A stretch of DNA of 5,296 nt. Source: an uncultured Bacillus sp. GTDB lineage: Bacteria; Bacillota; Bacilli; Bacillales; Cytobacillaceae. This document shows, piece by piece, positions 1 through 4,659 of the stretch. The DNA is taken from assembly GCA_937902115.1 (NCBI GenBank), contig CALGSR010000527.1:1-5296 (forward strand). The letters are read 5' to 3'. A program made the position numbers and the translations under genes. Each line of letters begins with the position of its first letter. The first letter of the stretch is position 1. The notes under the pieces are model-generated. The model made no database searches and was not told the DNA's origin. It saw nothing but the letters and a program-made list of their open reading frames with translations.

Positions 1-357
1 AACGAAACATTTTATTTTTCCGTCCGCTCGCTTATTGATTTCCTGAGCAAGGGATATCCGATCAAGGGAATGGATGTAATCCACCTTGTCGATGATATTT
101 TTCACCTTTCTCGTTTGCAAGGAACCAATAAAATGCCAGTGTGGCTTGTCCTTCAATACTTCCCATTTCGCATTCAAGCCTTCTTCTCGATTTTCACCAA
201 GATCCAAAATCCCTGCCTCGACGGCTTCATTTGCACGTTCAACAGAAACATATTTCGTTACCGCTATGATGGTAATTTCGTCAGGACTGCGGTTGGATTT
301 TTCACACGCTGCTACAATTGCTTCTCTGATTTTTAGTAAATTATCTGCTACTTTCAT
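1..357 (-). CDS. ylmE: YlmE, PLP-binding YggS/PLPBP family protein (5' part of gene, C-terminus outside window)
   Basis: This is an open frame of 119 codons starting at ATG 357-355 and running off the left edge; a full family member is about 220-230 residues. Visible family motifs are the AVTK segment, whose Lys35 is the expected Schiff-base lysine for pyridoxal phosphate, then LGENR (53-57) and the WHFIGSLQTRK segment (about 74-84, usually WHFIG.LQ..K). The family is a cytosolic, fold-type III alanine-racemase-like single-domain protein involved in PLP homeostasis, with no known enzymatic reaction. It begins 4 bp after the ylmD stop, so cotranscription and possibly translational coupling are likely. 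Its AAGGAGG Shine-Dalgarno lies within the last codons of ylmD, about 15 nt before the ATG, which is long. No alternative start codon lies in between. In B. subtilis, sepF (ylmF) follows next, beyond this window. Confidence 0.93.
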   Translation of the reverse strand, partial: MKVADNLLKIREAIVAACEKSNRSPDEITIIAVTKYVSVERANEAVEAGILDLGENREEGLNAKWEVLKDKPHWHFIGSLQTRKVKNIIDKVDYIHSLDRISLAQEINKRADGKIKCFV

Positions 358-361
358 TTGC

Positions 362-1186
362 TTATTGATTGTCCTCCTTCCAGCCGATGAAACCCATCAA
401 ACGTCCCGTCTTCCCTTTATCTCTACGGTGTGAATAGAAATACTCTTGATGGCAGCTGGTACAGTAATTTGTCAACCCAATATGTTCATATTGCACACCT
501 GCTTTTAACAGAATCTGCCTATTGCATTCTTTTAAATTAAGTCTAAACTGATGGTCGTTGACTAAATTATATGTCTTTTTATCGACACCTTCTAGTCTAT
601 TTTGCACTAATTTAATCACACGTTCATCAACGATATAACAATTTTCGCATATTGAGGGTCCGATTGCGACTAAAATGTCTTTTGCCTTTATTCCCTCTCT
701 TTGAAAAGTGTGAACCATTTCTTCCGCGATCCCATTTACTGTTCCTTTCCAGCCCGCATGTGCAATGCCAATTGCTCCTGATTGCGGGTGAAAAAAGAAA
801 ATTGGAACACAATCTGCAAAGCATAGGGTAAGGAGAATATTTTTCTCGAATGTAAAGAAACCATCCGTTTCCTTAAAGGCAGTATTATACTCAGCCGCCC
901 CTTTGCCCCGATCTCTTCCAGTTACTTTTCGTATATTTATTTCATGCGTCTGCTCAGCTCCTACCCAGTCTTCCAACGGGATAGTGAGTTTATCTGCAAC
1001 GATTTTCCGGTTTTGGCGGACATTCTCAAGTTGGTCTCCCACATGAAAGCCTAAATTTAGGCTTAAAAAGTCTTTCTCGCTCTGCCCGCCGTTTTTACTA
1101 GTAAAACCAGCTTTCAGATTGGGATACTTTTGGACCCAATCAGCAAGAACCATGTATTCTTCTTCCTGTAAAATGAATGGCTCCAT
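362..1186 (-). CDS. ylmD: YlmD, laccase-domain (YfiH/PgeF, DUF152) family protein
   Basis: This 274-residue protein has the usual family length (about 250-280). Motifs in order are SLNLGFHVGD (42-51), EQTH with His81, FADC with Cys126, HAGWKGT with His143 (143-149), GPSICENCY (177-184), and a C-terminal CTSC...FYSHRRD...GR block (242-262). His81, Cys126 and His143 are the conserved zinc/active-site triad. The fold was first called a multicopper polyphenol oxidase. Relatives act as purine nucleoside phosphorylase or adenosine deaminase, and E. coli PgeF corrects mis-incorporated serine in peptidoglycan precursors, so the exact role here is open. It is cytosolic, with no signal peptide. The ATG at 1186 follows a GGGGGA Shine-Dalgarno at 5 nt; another ATG at 1199 is out of frame. 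It probably forms a transcription unit with ylmE, 4 bp downstream. Confidence 0.95.
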   Translation of the reverse strand: MEPFILQEEEYMVLADWVQKYPNLKAGFTSKNGGQSEKDFLSLNLGFHVGDQLENVRQNRKIVADKLTIPLEDWVGAEQTHEINIRKVTGRDRGKGAAEYNTAFKETDGFFTFEKNILLTLCFADCVPIFFFHPQSGAIGIAHAGWKGTVNGIAEEMVHTFQREGIKAKDILVAIGPSICENCYIVDERVIKLVQNRLEGVDKKTYNLVNDHQFRLNLKECNRQILLKAGVQYEHIGLTNYCTSCHQEYFYSHRRDKGKTGRLMGFIGWKEDNQ

Positions 1187-1295
1187 CCCTATCCCCCATT
1201 GATAAATCTAATAAAATAAAGGTACTTCTATCTATAAAATGGTAGTCCTTTTCATTTTAGCATAGAACGTTCAGCCTTCACAGTAAATTTAAGTA
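1187..1295 (-). promoter_or_regulatory. Candidate sigma-A extended -10 promoter for ylmD-ylmE within the ylmC-ylmD gap
   Basis: The 109-bp gap between the ylmC stop and the ylmD start is AT-rich and has no terminator that I can see. On the minus strand a TGC TAAAAT element (1262-1254) matches an extended -10 (TGnTATAAT, five of six in the hexamer). No good -35 lies 16-18 bp upstream; the best, TGTGAA, matches two of six. Transcription would start near 1247, giving a leader of about 60 nt. Read-through from ylmC is also possible. This is inference from consensus only. Confidence 0.4.
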
Positions 1296-1565
1296 CTATG
1301 ACTCATCTTCGACCATTTTCACTTCAACAGAATCTTTATAACGAACAAGTATAACATCCTCACCAATCTTAATGATATTCTTCCAAGGGATCACAACATC
1401 TTCATCTTTGCCGAAAAACCCCAATATTTTACCTGCCCCCGCTATAATAATCGCTTCAACCTTTCCCGTCTGAAGATTGATTTCAATATCTCCTATATTT
1501 CCTAGCTTTTTTCCATCTGAAATATTGACAACATCTTTTATTTGAAAATCTGAAATTTTCACCAT
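1296..1565 (-). CDS. ylmC: YlmC/YmxH family PRC-barrel protein
   Basis: This small protein of 89 residues is counted from ATG 1565-1563. It is a single PRC-barrel-like domain with the pattern FQIKDVVNISDGKKLGNIGD (7-26), a G-K-V-E-A-I-I-I strand (34-41), LGFFGK (48-53) and VVIPWKNIIKIGEDVILV (57-74). This is the signature of the sporulation-associated YlmC/YmxH family found in spore-forming Firmicutes. The molecular function is unknown, and it is predicted to be cytosolic. An in-frame GTG at 1574 would give 92 residues, but that codon is part of the AGGAG Shine-Dalgarno (1578-1574). The ATG at 1565 sits 8 nt downstream, so I prefer it; a GTG at 1568 is a weaker alternative. The gene follows the sigG terminator and should have its own promoter, but I found no convincing one in the 60 bp upstream, which contain a CATATATATG palindrome. 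Confidence 0.9.
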   Translation of the reverse strand: MVKISDFQIKDVVNISDGKKLGNIGDIEINLQTGKVEAIIIAGAGKILGFFGKDEDVVIPWKNIIKIGEDVILVRYKDSVEVKMVEDES

Positions 1566-1625
1566 CACATTCACTCCTATATATCACACTTTATTCATAT
1601 ATATGATGGAGGAAGAGGAAGCATG

Positions 1626-1656
1626 AAAAAAAGCTGCTCTTTAAAGAGACAGCTTT
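1626..1656 (-). terminator. Rho-independent terminator of sigG, overlapping its stop codon
   Basis: On the minus strand, AAAGCTG (1656-1650), one bulged T (1649) and the self-complementary CTCTTTAAAGAG (1648-1637) are followed by CAGCTTT (1636-1630). This forms an 11-bp stem with a TTAA loop and one bulge. Seven consecutive T (1632-1626) follow, the first three of them part of the stem. The first two bases of the hairpin are the last two of the sigG TAA stop. The terminator should insulate sigG from ylmC. Confidence 0.9.
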
Positions 1657-2434
1657 AGCTTTGAATATTTTTATTCATTTGTTTGATGGCCGCTTTTTCA
1701 AGGCGGGAAACCTGTGCCTGTGATATTCCAATTTCTTCTGCCACTTCCATTTGTGTTTTTCCCTGGAAGAATCTCTTGCGTAGTATCAGCTTTTCCCGTT
1801 CATTTAATCTTCTCATGCCTTCCTTAAGTGCTAGCTCCTCAATCCATTGAATATCCTTATTTTTTTCATCACTTAATTGATCCATTACATATATCGGGTC
1901 TCCACCATCATTGTAAATGGGCTCAAACAGGGAAACAGGATCTTGTATCGCATCAAGCGCAAAGACAATTTCCTCGTGAGGTACATCAAGCTCTTTTGCA
2001 ATCTCTTCTGCTGTTGGTTCGCGAGAAGTTTGGCTCATTAATCGTTCCCGTACCTGCAATGCTTTATAGGCAATATCTCTTAAAGAGCGGGAAACACGGA
2101 TCGGGTTGTTATCCCTCAGGTAGCGCCTGATTTCTCCAATAATCATTGGAACCGCATAAGTAGAAAATCTTACATTTTGTCCTAAATCAAAGTTATCAAT
2201 TGATTTCATAAGTCCAATACAGCCCACTTGGAAAAGATCATCAACATACTCGCCCCTGTTATTAAATCGTTGAATGACACTTAAAACAAGACGCAAGTTT
2301 CCGTTAACCAGCTTTTCACGTGCGGATATATCCCCTTGTTGCATTTGCTTGAAGAGTATTCTCATTTCTTCGTTTTTTAAAACTGGAAGCTTTGATGTGT
2401 CAACACCGCAAATTTCTACTTTGTTTCGAGTCAA
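1655..2434 (-). CDS. sigG: RNA polymerase sigma-G factor (late forespore)
   Basis: Counted from TTG 2434-2432 the protein has 259 residues, against 260 in B. subtilis. It begins MTRNKVEICGVDTSKLPVLK, matching the conserved N-terminus. Region 2 is clear: EKLVNGNLRLVLSVI (40-54), then DDLFQVGCIGLMKSIDNFD (65-83) and RFSTYAVPMIIGEIRRYLRD (89-108). Region 3 spans about 115-190 with SRSLRDIAYKAL and SLFEPIYNDGGDPIYVMDQ. Region 4 has RKRFFQGKTQMEVAEEIGIS and QAQVSRLEK (about 219-247). Asn44 in the NGN motif corresponds to B. subtilis Asn45, linked to control by the anti-sigma factor CsfB/Gin. The same frame stays open upstream to 2467, but only the TTG has a proper Shine-Dalgarno (AAGGAGG, 2449-2443, 8 nt away). 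Sigma-G directs late forespore genes such as ssp and the germination genes after engulfment. Expression is expected from its own sigma-F/sigma-G promoter plus read-through from sigE. Confidence 0.98.
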   Translation of the reverse strand: MTRNKVEICGVDTSKLPVLKNEEMRILFKQMQQGDISAREKLVNGNLRLVLSVIQRFNNRGEYVDDLFQVGCIGLMKSIDNFDLGQNVRFSTYAVPMIIGEIRRYLRDNNPIRVSRSLRDIAYKALQVRERLMSQTSREPTAEEIAKELDVPHEEIVFALDAIQDPVSLFEPIYNDGGDPIYVMDQLSDEKNKDIQWIEELALKEGMRRLNEREKLILRKRFFQGKTQMEVAEEIGISQAQVSRLEKAAIKQMNKNIQS

Positions 2435-2440
2435 TCCATT

Positions 2441-2495
2441 TCCCTCCTTACAGGAGCTGCTGTACAAAAAACAGTATCTCCCCTGTAAGGAAAAA
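2441..2495 (-). promoter_or_regulatory. Inverted repeat able to sequester the sigG ribosome binding site
   Basis: TCCTTACAGG (minus strand, 2491-2482) is perfectly complementary to CCTGTAAGGA (2454-2445), giving a 10-bp stem around a 27-nt loop. It can extend by three G-U pairs and one U-A pair (2492-2495 with 2444-2441), burying the entire AAGGAGG. A shorter local hairpin, CCTCC-type stem CTCCT-GTA-AGGAG (2456-2444), competes for the same bases. The upstream arm lies in the promoter spacer, before the expected start of forespore transcripts. The long stem would thus form only in mRNA reading through from sigE. The pairing is seen directly; the regulatory consequence is inference, and it agrees with proposals that B. 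subtilis spoIIG-sigG read-through mRNA is poorly translated. Confidence 0.75.
2443..2449 (-). promoter_or_regulatory. sigG Shine-Dalgarno sequence that fixes the TTG start
   Basis: AAGGAGG (minus strand) lies 8 nt before TTG 2434. An ATG at 2439 is only 3 nt away and would read Met-Asp-stop. The upstream in-frame ATG at 2467 has no Shine-Dalgarno and adds 11 residues absent from the known family N-terminus. The site is also contained in two possible hairpins (see the inverted-repeat entry). Confidence 0.85.
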
Positions 2496-2500
2496 TATGC
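2472..2500 (-). promoter_or_regulatory. Sigma-F/sigma-G-type promoter of sigG
   Basis: The -35 GCATA (2500-2496) matches GYWTA fully. The -10 GGAGATACTG (2481-2472) matches GGnRAnAHTR at every fixed position. The spacer is 14 bp, one short of the usual 15, which could weaken the promoter. The start site would fall near 2465, leaving a leader of about 30 nt before TTG 2434. Position and consensus agree with the known forespore promoter of sigG in B. subtilis. Confidence 0.8.
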
Positions 2501-2525
2501 ACAGTTGAAATGGACTCAAGATTCT

Positions 2526-2553
2526 AAAAAAGACCTGGACTTCAAACGGCCTT
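2526..2553 (-). terminator. Weak terminator-like hairpin after sigE
   Basis: On the minus strand AAGGCC (2553-2548) can pair with GGTCTT (2535-2530), with one G-U pair and a 12-nt loop, and a run of six T (2531-2526) follows. Six weak pairs over a large loop suggest inefficient termination, which would allow partial read-through from spoIIG into sigG. No stronger terminator lies in the gap. Confidence 0.35.
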
Positions 2554-2565
2554 ATCATTAGCGGA

Positions 2566-2581
2566 TTTTTTCGCGAAAAAA
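2566..2581. repeat. 16-bp perfect palindrome TTTTTTCGCGAAAAAA just after the sigE stop
   Basis: T6-CGCG-A6 is exactly self-complementary and starts 5 bp downstream of the sigE TAA. It lacks a following T-run, so it is not a standard intrinsic terminator in either direction. It could be a protein-binding site, an RNA 3'-end structure or chance in AT-rich DNA. I assign no function. Confidence 0.5.
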
Positions 2582-2586
2582 ATTAT

Positions 2587-3306
2587 TTAGACCATTTTAT
2601 TAAATTCCTTTTTCAACCTTTTGATAATTCTTTTTTCCAGTCTGGAAATATAGGACTGAGAAATTCCTAGCATATCCGCAACATCCTTTTGCGTTTTCTC
2701 TTCACCATTGCCAAGCCCGAATCGAAGCTCCATGATTTGCTTTTCACGGTCTGAGAGCTGATGGAGTGCTTTTAATAATAACTTTTTATCGACATTTGCT
2801 TCTAAATCCTTCGTAATGATATCGTCATCCGTTCCAAGAACGTCTGATAATAATAGTTCATTTCCATCCCAATCAATATTCAACGGTTCATCGAACGATA
2901 CTTCGGAGCGGATTTTATTATTTCTCCTTAAGTACATGAGGATTTCGTTTTCAATACATCGTGATGCATATGTAGCAAGTTTAATCTTCTTCTCCGGATT
3001 GAATGTATTGACTGCTTTAATTAATCCTATCGTTCCAATGCTGATAAGATCCTCAATGTTTATTCCCGTATTTTCAAATTTTCTTGCGATATACACAACC
3101 AGCCTTAAGTTTCGTTCAATGAGAATCGATCGGGCTGCTTTATCTCCATGCGGAAGTTTTTCAAGTAATACCTCTTCTTCTTCCTTGCTTAGCGGTGGCG
3201 GCAGTGCTTCACTTCCACCGATATAATAGATTTCGTCCGACTTTAAACCTAGTATAATTAACAGCTTATACCAATAGTACGATAAGCGAAGTTTAAATTG
3301 TTTCAT
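2587..3306 (-). CDS. sigE: Pro-sigma-E, RNA polymerase sigma factor of the early mother cell
   Basis: At 239 residues it is identical in length to B. subtilis pro-sigma-E. The N-terminal pro-sequence (about residues 1-27) is a basic amphipathic/hydrophobic segment, KLRLSYYWYKLLIILGLKSD, that holds the precursor at the membrane. The segment around the processing site, DEIYYIGGSEALPPPLS (24-40), is intact, with Glu25 and Tyr27-Tyr28. Region 2 covers about 60-130 (RNLRLVVYIARKFENTG, then EDLISIGTIGLIKAVNTF, then KLATYASRCIENEILMYLRR). Region 4 has LSDREKQIMELRFGLG (184-199) and a helix-turn-helix, TQKDVADMLGISQSYISRLEK (205-225). SpoIIGA removes the pro-sequence after the forespore signal SpoIIR, releasing sigma-E for mother-cell transcription. 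The ATG follows a GAGGGGG Shine-Dalgarno by 6 nt and lies 61 bp after spoIIGA. I see no promoter in that gap, so it should be the second gene of the spoIIG operon. Confidence 0.98.
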   Translation of the reverse strand: MKQFKLRLSYYWYKLLIILGLKSDEIYYIGGSEALPPPLSKEEEEVLLEKLPHGDKAARSILIERNLRLVVYIARKFENTGINIEDLISIGTIGLIKAVNTFNPEKKIKLATYASRCIENEILMYLRRNNKIRSEVSFDEPLNIDWDGNELLLSDVLGTDDDIITKDLEANVDKKLLLKALHQLSDREKQIMELRFGLGNGEEKTQKDVADMLGISQSYISRLEKRIIKRLKKEFNKMV

Positions 3307-3367
3307 CCAAATCCCCCTCGTAAAACTATTGTTTTCTAAATAAGCATCGTGAAAAGATTTCCTCTCA

Positions 3368-4294
3368 TTAAGCCGATATTACTTTTTTAATACCATTAAG
3401 CATTTTTGGATGGACGATACATTGGAAAGTATCATCCGACGAGAGTTGCTGCATCGTAAAGGATACAAGGCCCCTTTTCACTAGGATGGTCTCATCATTT
3501 TGATAAATGGTGATTTTTTCAGGTTTTATCGCAATGACTAATTGATGTTCTTGTCCCATTACCTTAAAGGGAATAATGCGCATCCTATTTTCCCATTCAG
3601 GAGTAACAGGACGAGTTCCCATAATGACCTGCTCTGATTGCTGAGCAATCGTTCTAATCGTTTCCGGAAGTTTCTCAACAATTTTATTGACTGACACAAA
3701 CATAACCGGCATTTTTGAAATGGGATCATACAACTGATTACCGCTGTCAACCAATCCTCTGAATTGATAAGTATTCCCTTCAATGGAAATATCAAGGGTA
3801 ACTAGTTGATTATGCTGAATTTTTGCAACCTCCATTTTGTCAATGTTGCTTTTTGAAAAATGCCACGCTAACGGAAAACCGATAGTCACGAACAACCAGC
3901 TAATTGGATCCCCAAAACCTTTTACACTTGCAACAAACAACGAAGATGAGAGATTCATATCAAACTGAATAAAATAATGGACACATATTAAAGTCCCTCC
4001 GACCAGAAAGGTAATAAAATAAAAACACAAAAGCCCGTTGACAAAGGATTTAAACCTTTTATAACCAAAAGCTGTTAATACCATCAGAATTGAAAACAAG
4101 AGTTTGACAAAAGGATTCCCTGCATAGACAGTTAGCGGTGTAACCGACAATAAAATAATTAAAGAACCAATCATCCCCCCTGCAATTAATCTCCAATAGC
4201 GAAACTCCCTCTTCATGATGATAGCTGTTAAATACAAAAGGAGACTGTCAAACATAAAATTTAAGAGCCAGATGATATCCAAATAAACAGCCAA
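3368..4294 (-). CDS. spoIIGA: SpoIIGA, membrane aspartic protease that processes pro-sigma-E
   Basis: It has 308 residues, against 309 in B. subtilis. The N-terminal half is hydrophobic, with about five membrane segments near residues 3-25, 34-54, 62-78, 86-110 and 130-147, the last in the family motif GFGDPISWLF (126-135). The C-terminal half is the cytosolic protease domain. Its GLVDSGNQLYDP motif (180-191) carries catalytic Asp183, the same number as in B. subtilis. The family acts as a dimer resembling retroviral aspartic proteases. It ends with HPKMLNG (295-301), also conserved. The start is TTG 4294-4292, preceded at 7 nt by a GGAGG Shine-Dalgarno; the resulting MAVYLDIIWLLNF aligns with MKIYLDVIWLLNF of B. 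subtilis. It sits in the sporulation septum and is triggered by SpoIIR from the forespore. It is the first gene of the spoIIG operon, with sigE next. Confidence 0.97.
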   Translation of the reverse strand: MAVYLDIIWLLNFMFDSLLLYLTAIIMKREFRYWRLIAGGMIGSLIILLSVTPLTVYAGNPFVKLLFSILMVLTAFGYKRFKSFVNGLLCFYFITFLVGGTLICVHYFIQFDMNLSSSLFVASVKGFGDPISWLFVTIGFPLAWHFSKSNIDKMEVAKIQHNQLVTLDISIEGNTYQFRGLVDSGNQLYDPISKMPVMFVSVNKIVEKLPETIRTIAQQSEQVIMGTRPVTPEWENRMRIIPFKVMGQEHQLVIAIKPEKITIYQNDETILVKRGLVSFTMQQLSSDDTFQCIVHPKMLNGIKKVISA

Positions 4295-4301
4295 ATGAGT
4301 C

Positions 4302-4306
4302 CCTCC
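4302..4306 (-). promoter_or_regulatory. spoIIGA Shine-Dalgarno sequence that fixes the TTG start
   Basis: GGAGG on the minus strand lies 7 nt before TTG 4294. No ATG or GTG in the same frame sits at a suitable distance, so TTG is the start. The combination of a strong Shine-Dalgarno and a weak start codon recurs at sigG. Confidence 0.8.
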
Positions 4307-4413
4307 CTGTTAAGAAATAAAATAGAAAATTAGAAATTGACCTCTTTGTTTAATAGACTTAATTACTTTTTCCAAAATGTAATGGTTTGGTTTCTATTAA
4401 TCTGTTAGGAAAA

Positions 4414-4447
4414 AGTATATCGTATTGGATGTGATGAAGTGTGTCAC
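4414..4447 (-). promoter_or_regulatory. Candidate spoIIG promoter: sigma-A hexamers with a 22-bp spacer
   Basis: The -35 GTGACA (4447-4442, five of six to TTGACA) and -10 TATACT (4419-4414, four of six to TATAAT, and A2/T6 kept) are separated by exactly 22 bp. The B. subtilis spoIIG promoter is known for this over-long spacing, which makes it depend on phosphorylated Spo0A. Transcription would begin near 4407, giving a leader of about 113 nt. No exact 0A box (TGTCGAA) is present. The nearest candidates upstream are TTGACAAA (4500-4493, six of eight to TTGTCGAA) and CAGCGAAA (4480-4473, partial), at about -93 and -73. Confidence 0.65.
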
Positions 4448-4589
4448 TTTCTGAGCATAAAAAACCAATATTTTTCGCTGTTCCCTCCGTTTTTTGTCAA
4501 TCAAAAAGGACTGAAAACTGGTATATTTTTGTAAGCCATGAATAATGCAAGAATACAAAACCAATTCACCCCTTGCAAAAGAAAGAAAT

Positions 4590-4614
4590 GGGACAAGGAG
4601 CTACCTGTCACCCC
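4590..4614. repeat. Imperfect palindrome next to the ftsZ terminator, possible dispersed repeat
   Basis: GACA (4592-4595) pairs with TGTC (4606-4609) and GG (4597-4598) with CC (4604-4605), with one bulged A and a five-base AGCTA loop; outer G and C runs add a pair across a mismatch. The core resembles, from memory, GGTGACAGG...TGTCCC-type palindromes dispersed between genes in some Bacillaceae genomes. Only one copy is in this window, so repeat status is not shown. Confidence 0.3.
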
Positions 4615-4619
4615 AAAAC

Positions 4620-4650
4620 AAAAAGAAGCTTGCACTGCAAGCTTCTTTTT
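4620..4650 (-). terminator. Rho-independent terminator of ftsZ
   Basis: The two 15-base arms, AAAAAGAAGCTTGCA and TGCAAGCTTCTTTTT, are exact complements with a single central base, so the real loop is formed by opening the inner pairs. The minus-strand copy ends in T5 and begins 10 bp after the ftsZ stop. It should separate ftsA-ftsZ transcription from the sporulation operon. The symmetric A and T runs could allow function in both directions, though no plus-strand gene needs it. Confidence 0.9.
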
Positions 4651-4659
4651 GAAAAAAAA

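Larger units (their letters stand above)
4295..4659. other. Non-coding gap between ftsZ and spoIIGA (365 bp)
   Basis: No credible gene is visible here. From right to left (direction of transcription) it holds the ftsZ terminator, a small imperfect palindrome, the 0A-box-like motifs, the 22-bp-spaced promoter and an AT-rich leader before spoIIGA. A second hexamer pair, TTGCAA and TATTCT with 17-bp spacing (about 4576-4548), is also present, with four of six matches each; I regard it as weak. In B. subtilis the protease gene bpr lies between ftsZ and spoIIGA; here I see no remnant of it. Confidence 0.7.

Noticed and set aside
70..433. Plus-strand open frames of 88 and 115 codons over ylmE and the end of ylmD
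   Set aside because: They overlap clearly recognisable minus-strand genes, match no family I know, and lack a convincing ribosome binding site.
627..824. Minus-strand 65-codon frame inside ylmD
   Set aside because: It is an alternative reading frame of ylmD, whose own frame carries all the family motifs.
1296..1574. Longer ylmC start at GTG 1574
   Set aside because: That GTG uses the last base of the AGGAG Shine-Dalgarno; the ATG at 1565 has ideal 8-nt spacing.
1575..1625. Sigma-E or sigma-G promoter upstream of ylmC
   Set aside because: CATATATAT and CATCATA resemble -10 elements, but no matching -35 lies at the correct distance; not strong enough to list.
1828..2561. Plus-strand frames of 100 and 95 codons opposite sigG
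   Set aside because: They are antisense shadows of a strongly conserved sigma factor gene and of its promoter region.
2566..2581. The T6-CGCG-A6 palindrome as a sigE terminator
   Set aside because: Its stem is only A-T pairs around a CGCG loop and no T-run follows, so it does not fit an intrinsic terminator.
2816..3226. Plus-strand frame of 136 codons opposite sigE
   Set aside because: It is long only because the opposite strand is constrained coding sequence; it is serine-rich and has no recognisable domain.
3559..3795. Minus-strand 78-codon frame inside spoIIGA
   Set aside because: It overlaps the spoIIGA protease domain in another frame, and the spoIIGA frame contains the catalytic DSGNQL motif.
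4548..4576. TTGCAA-N17-TATTCT as the main spoIIGA promoter
   Set aside because: Each hexamer matches only four of six and the site would give a leader of over 240 nt; the 22-bp-spaced pair fits known spoIIG architecture better.
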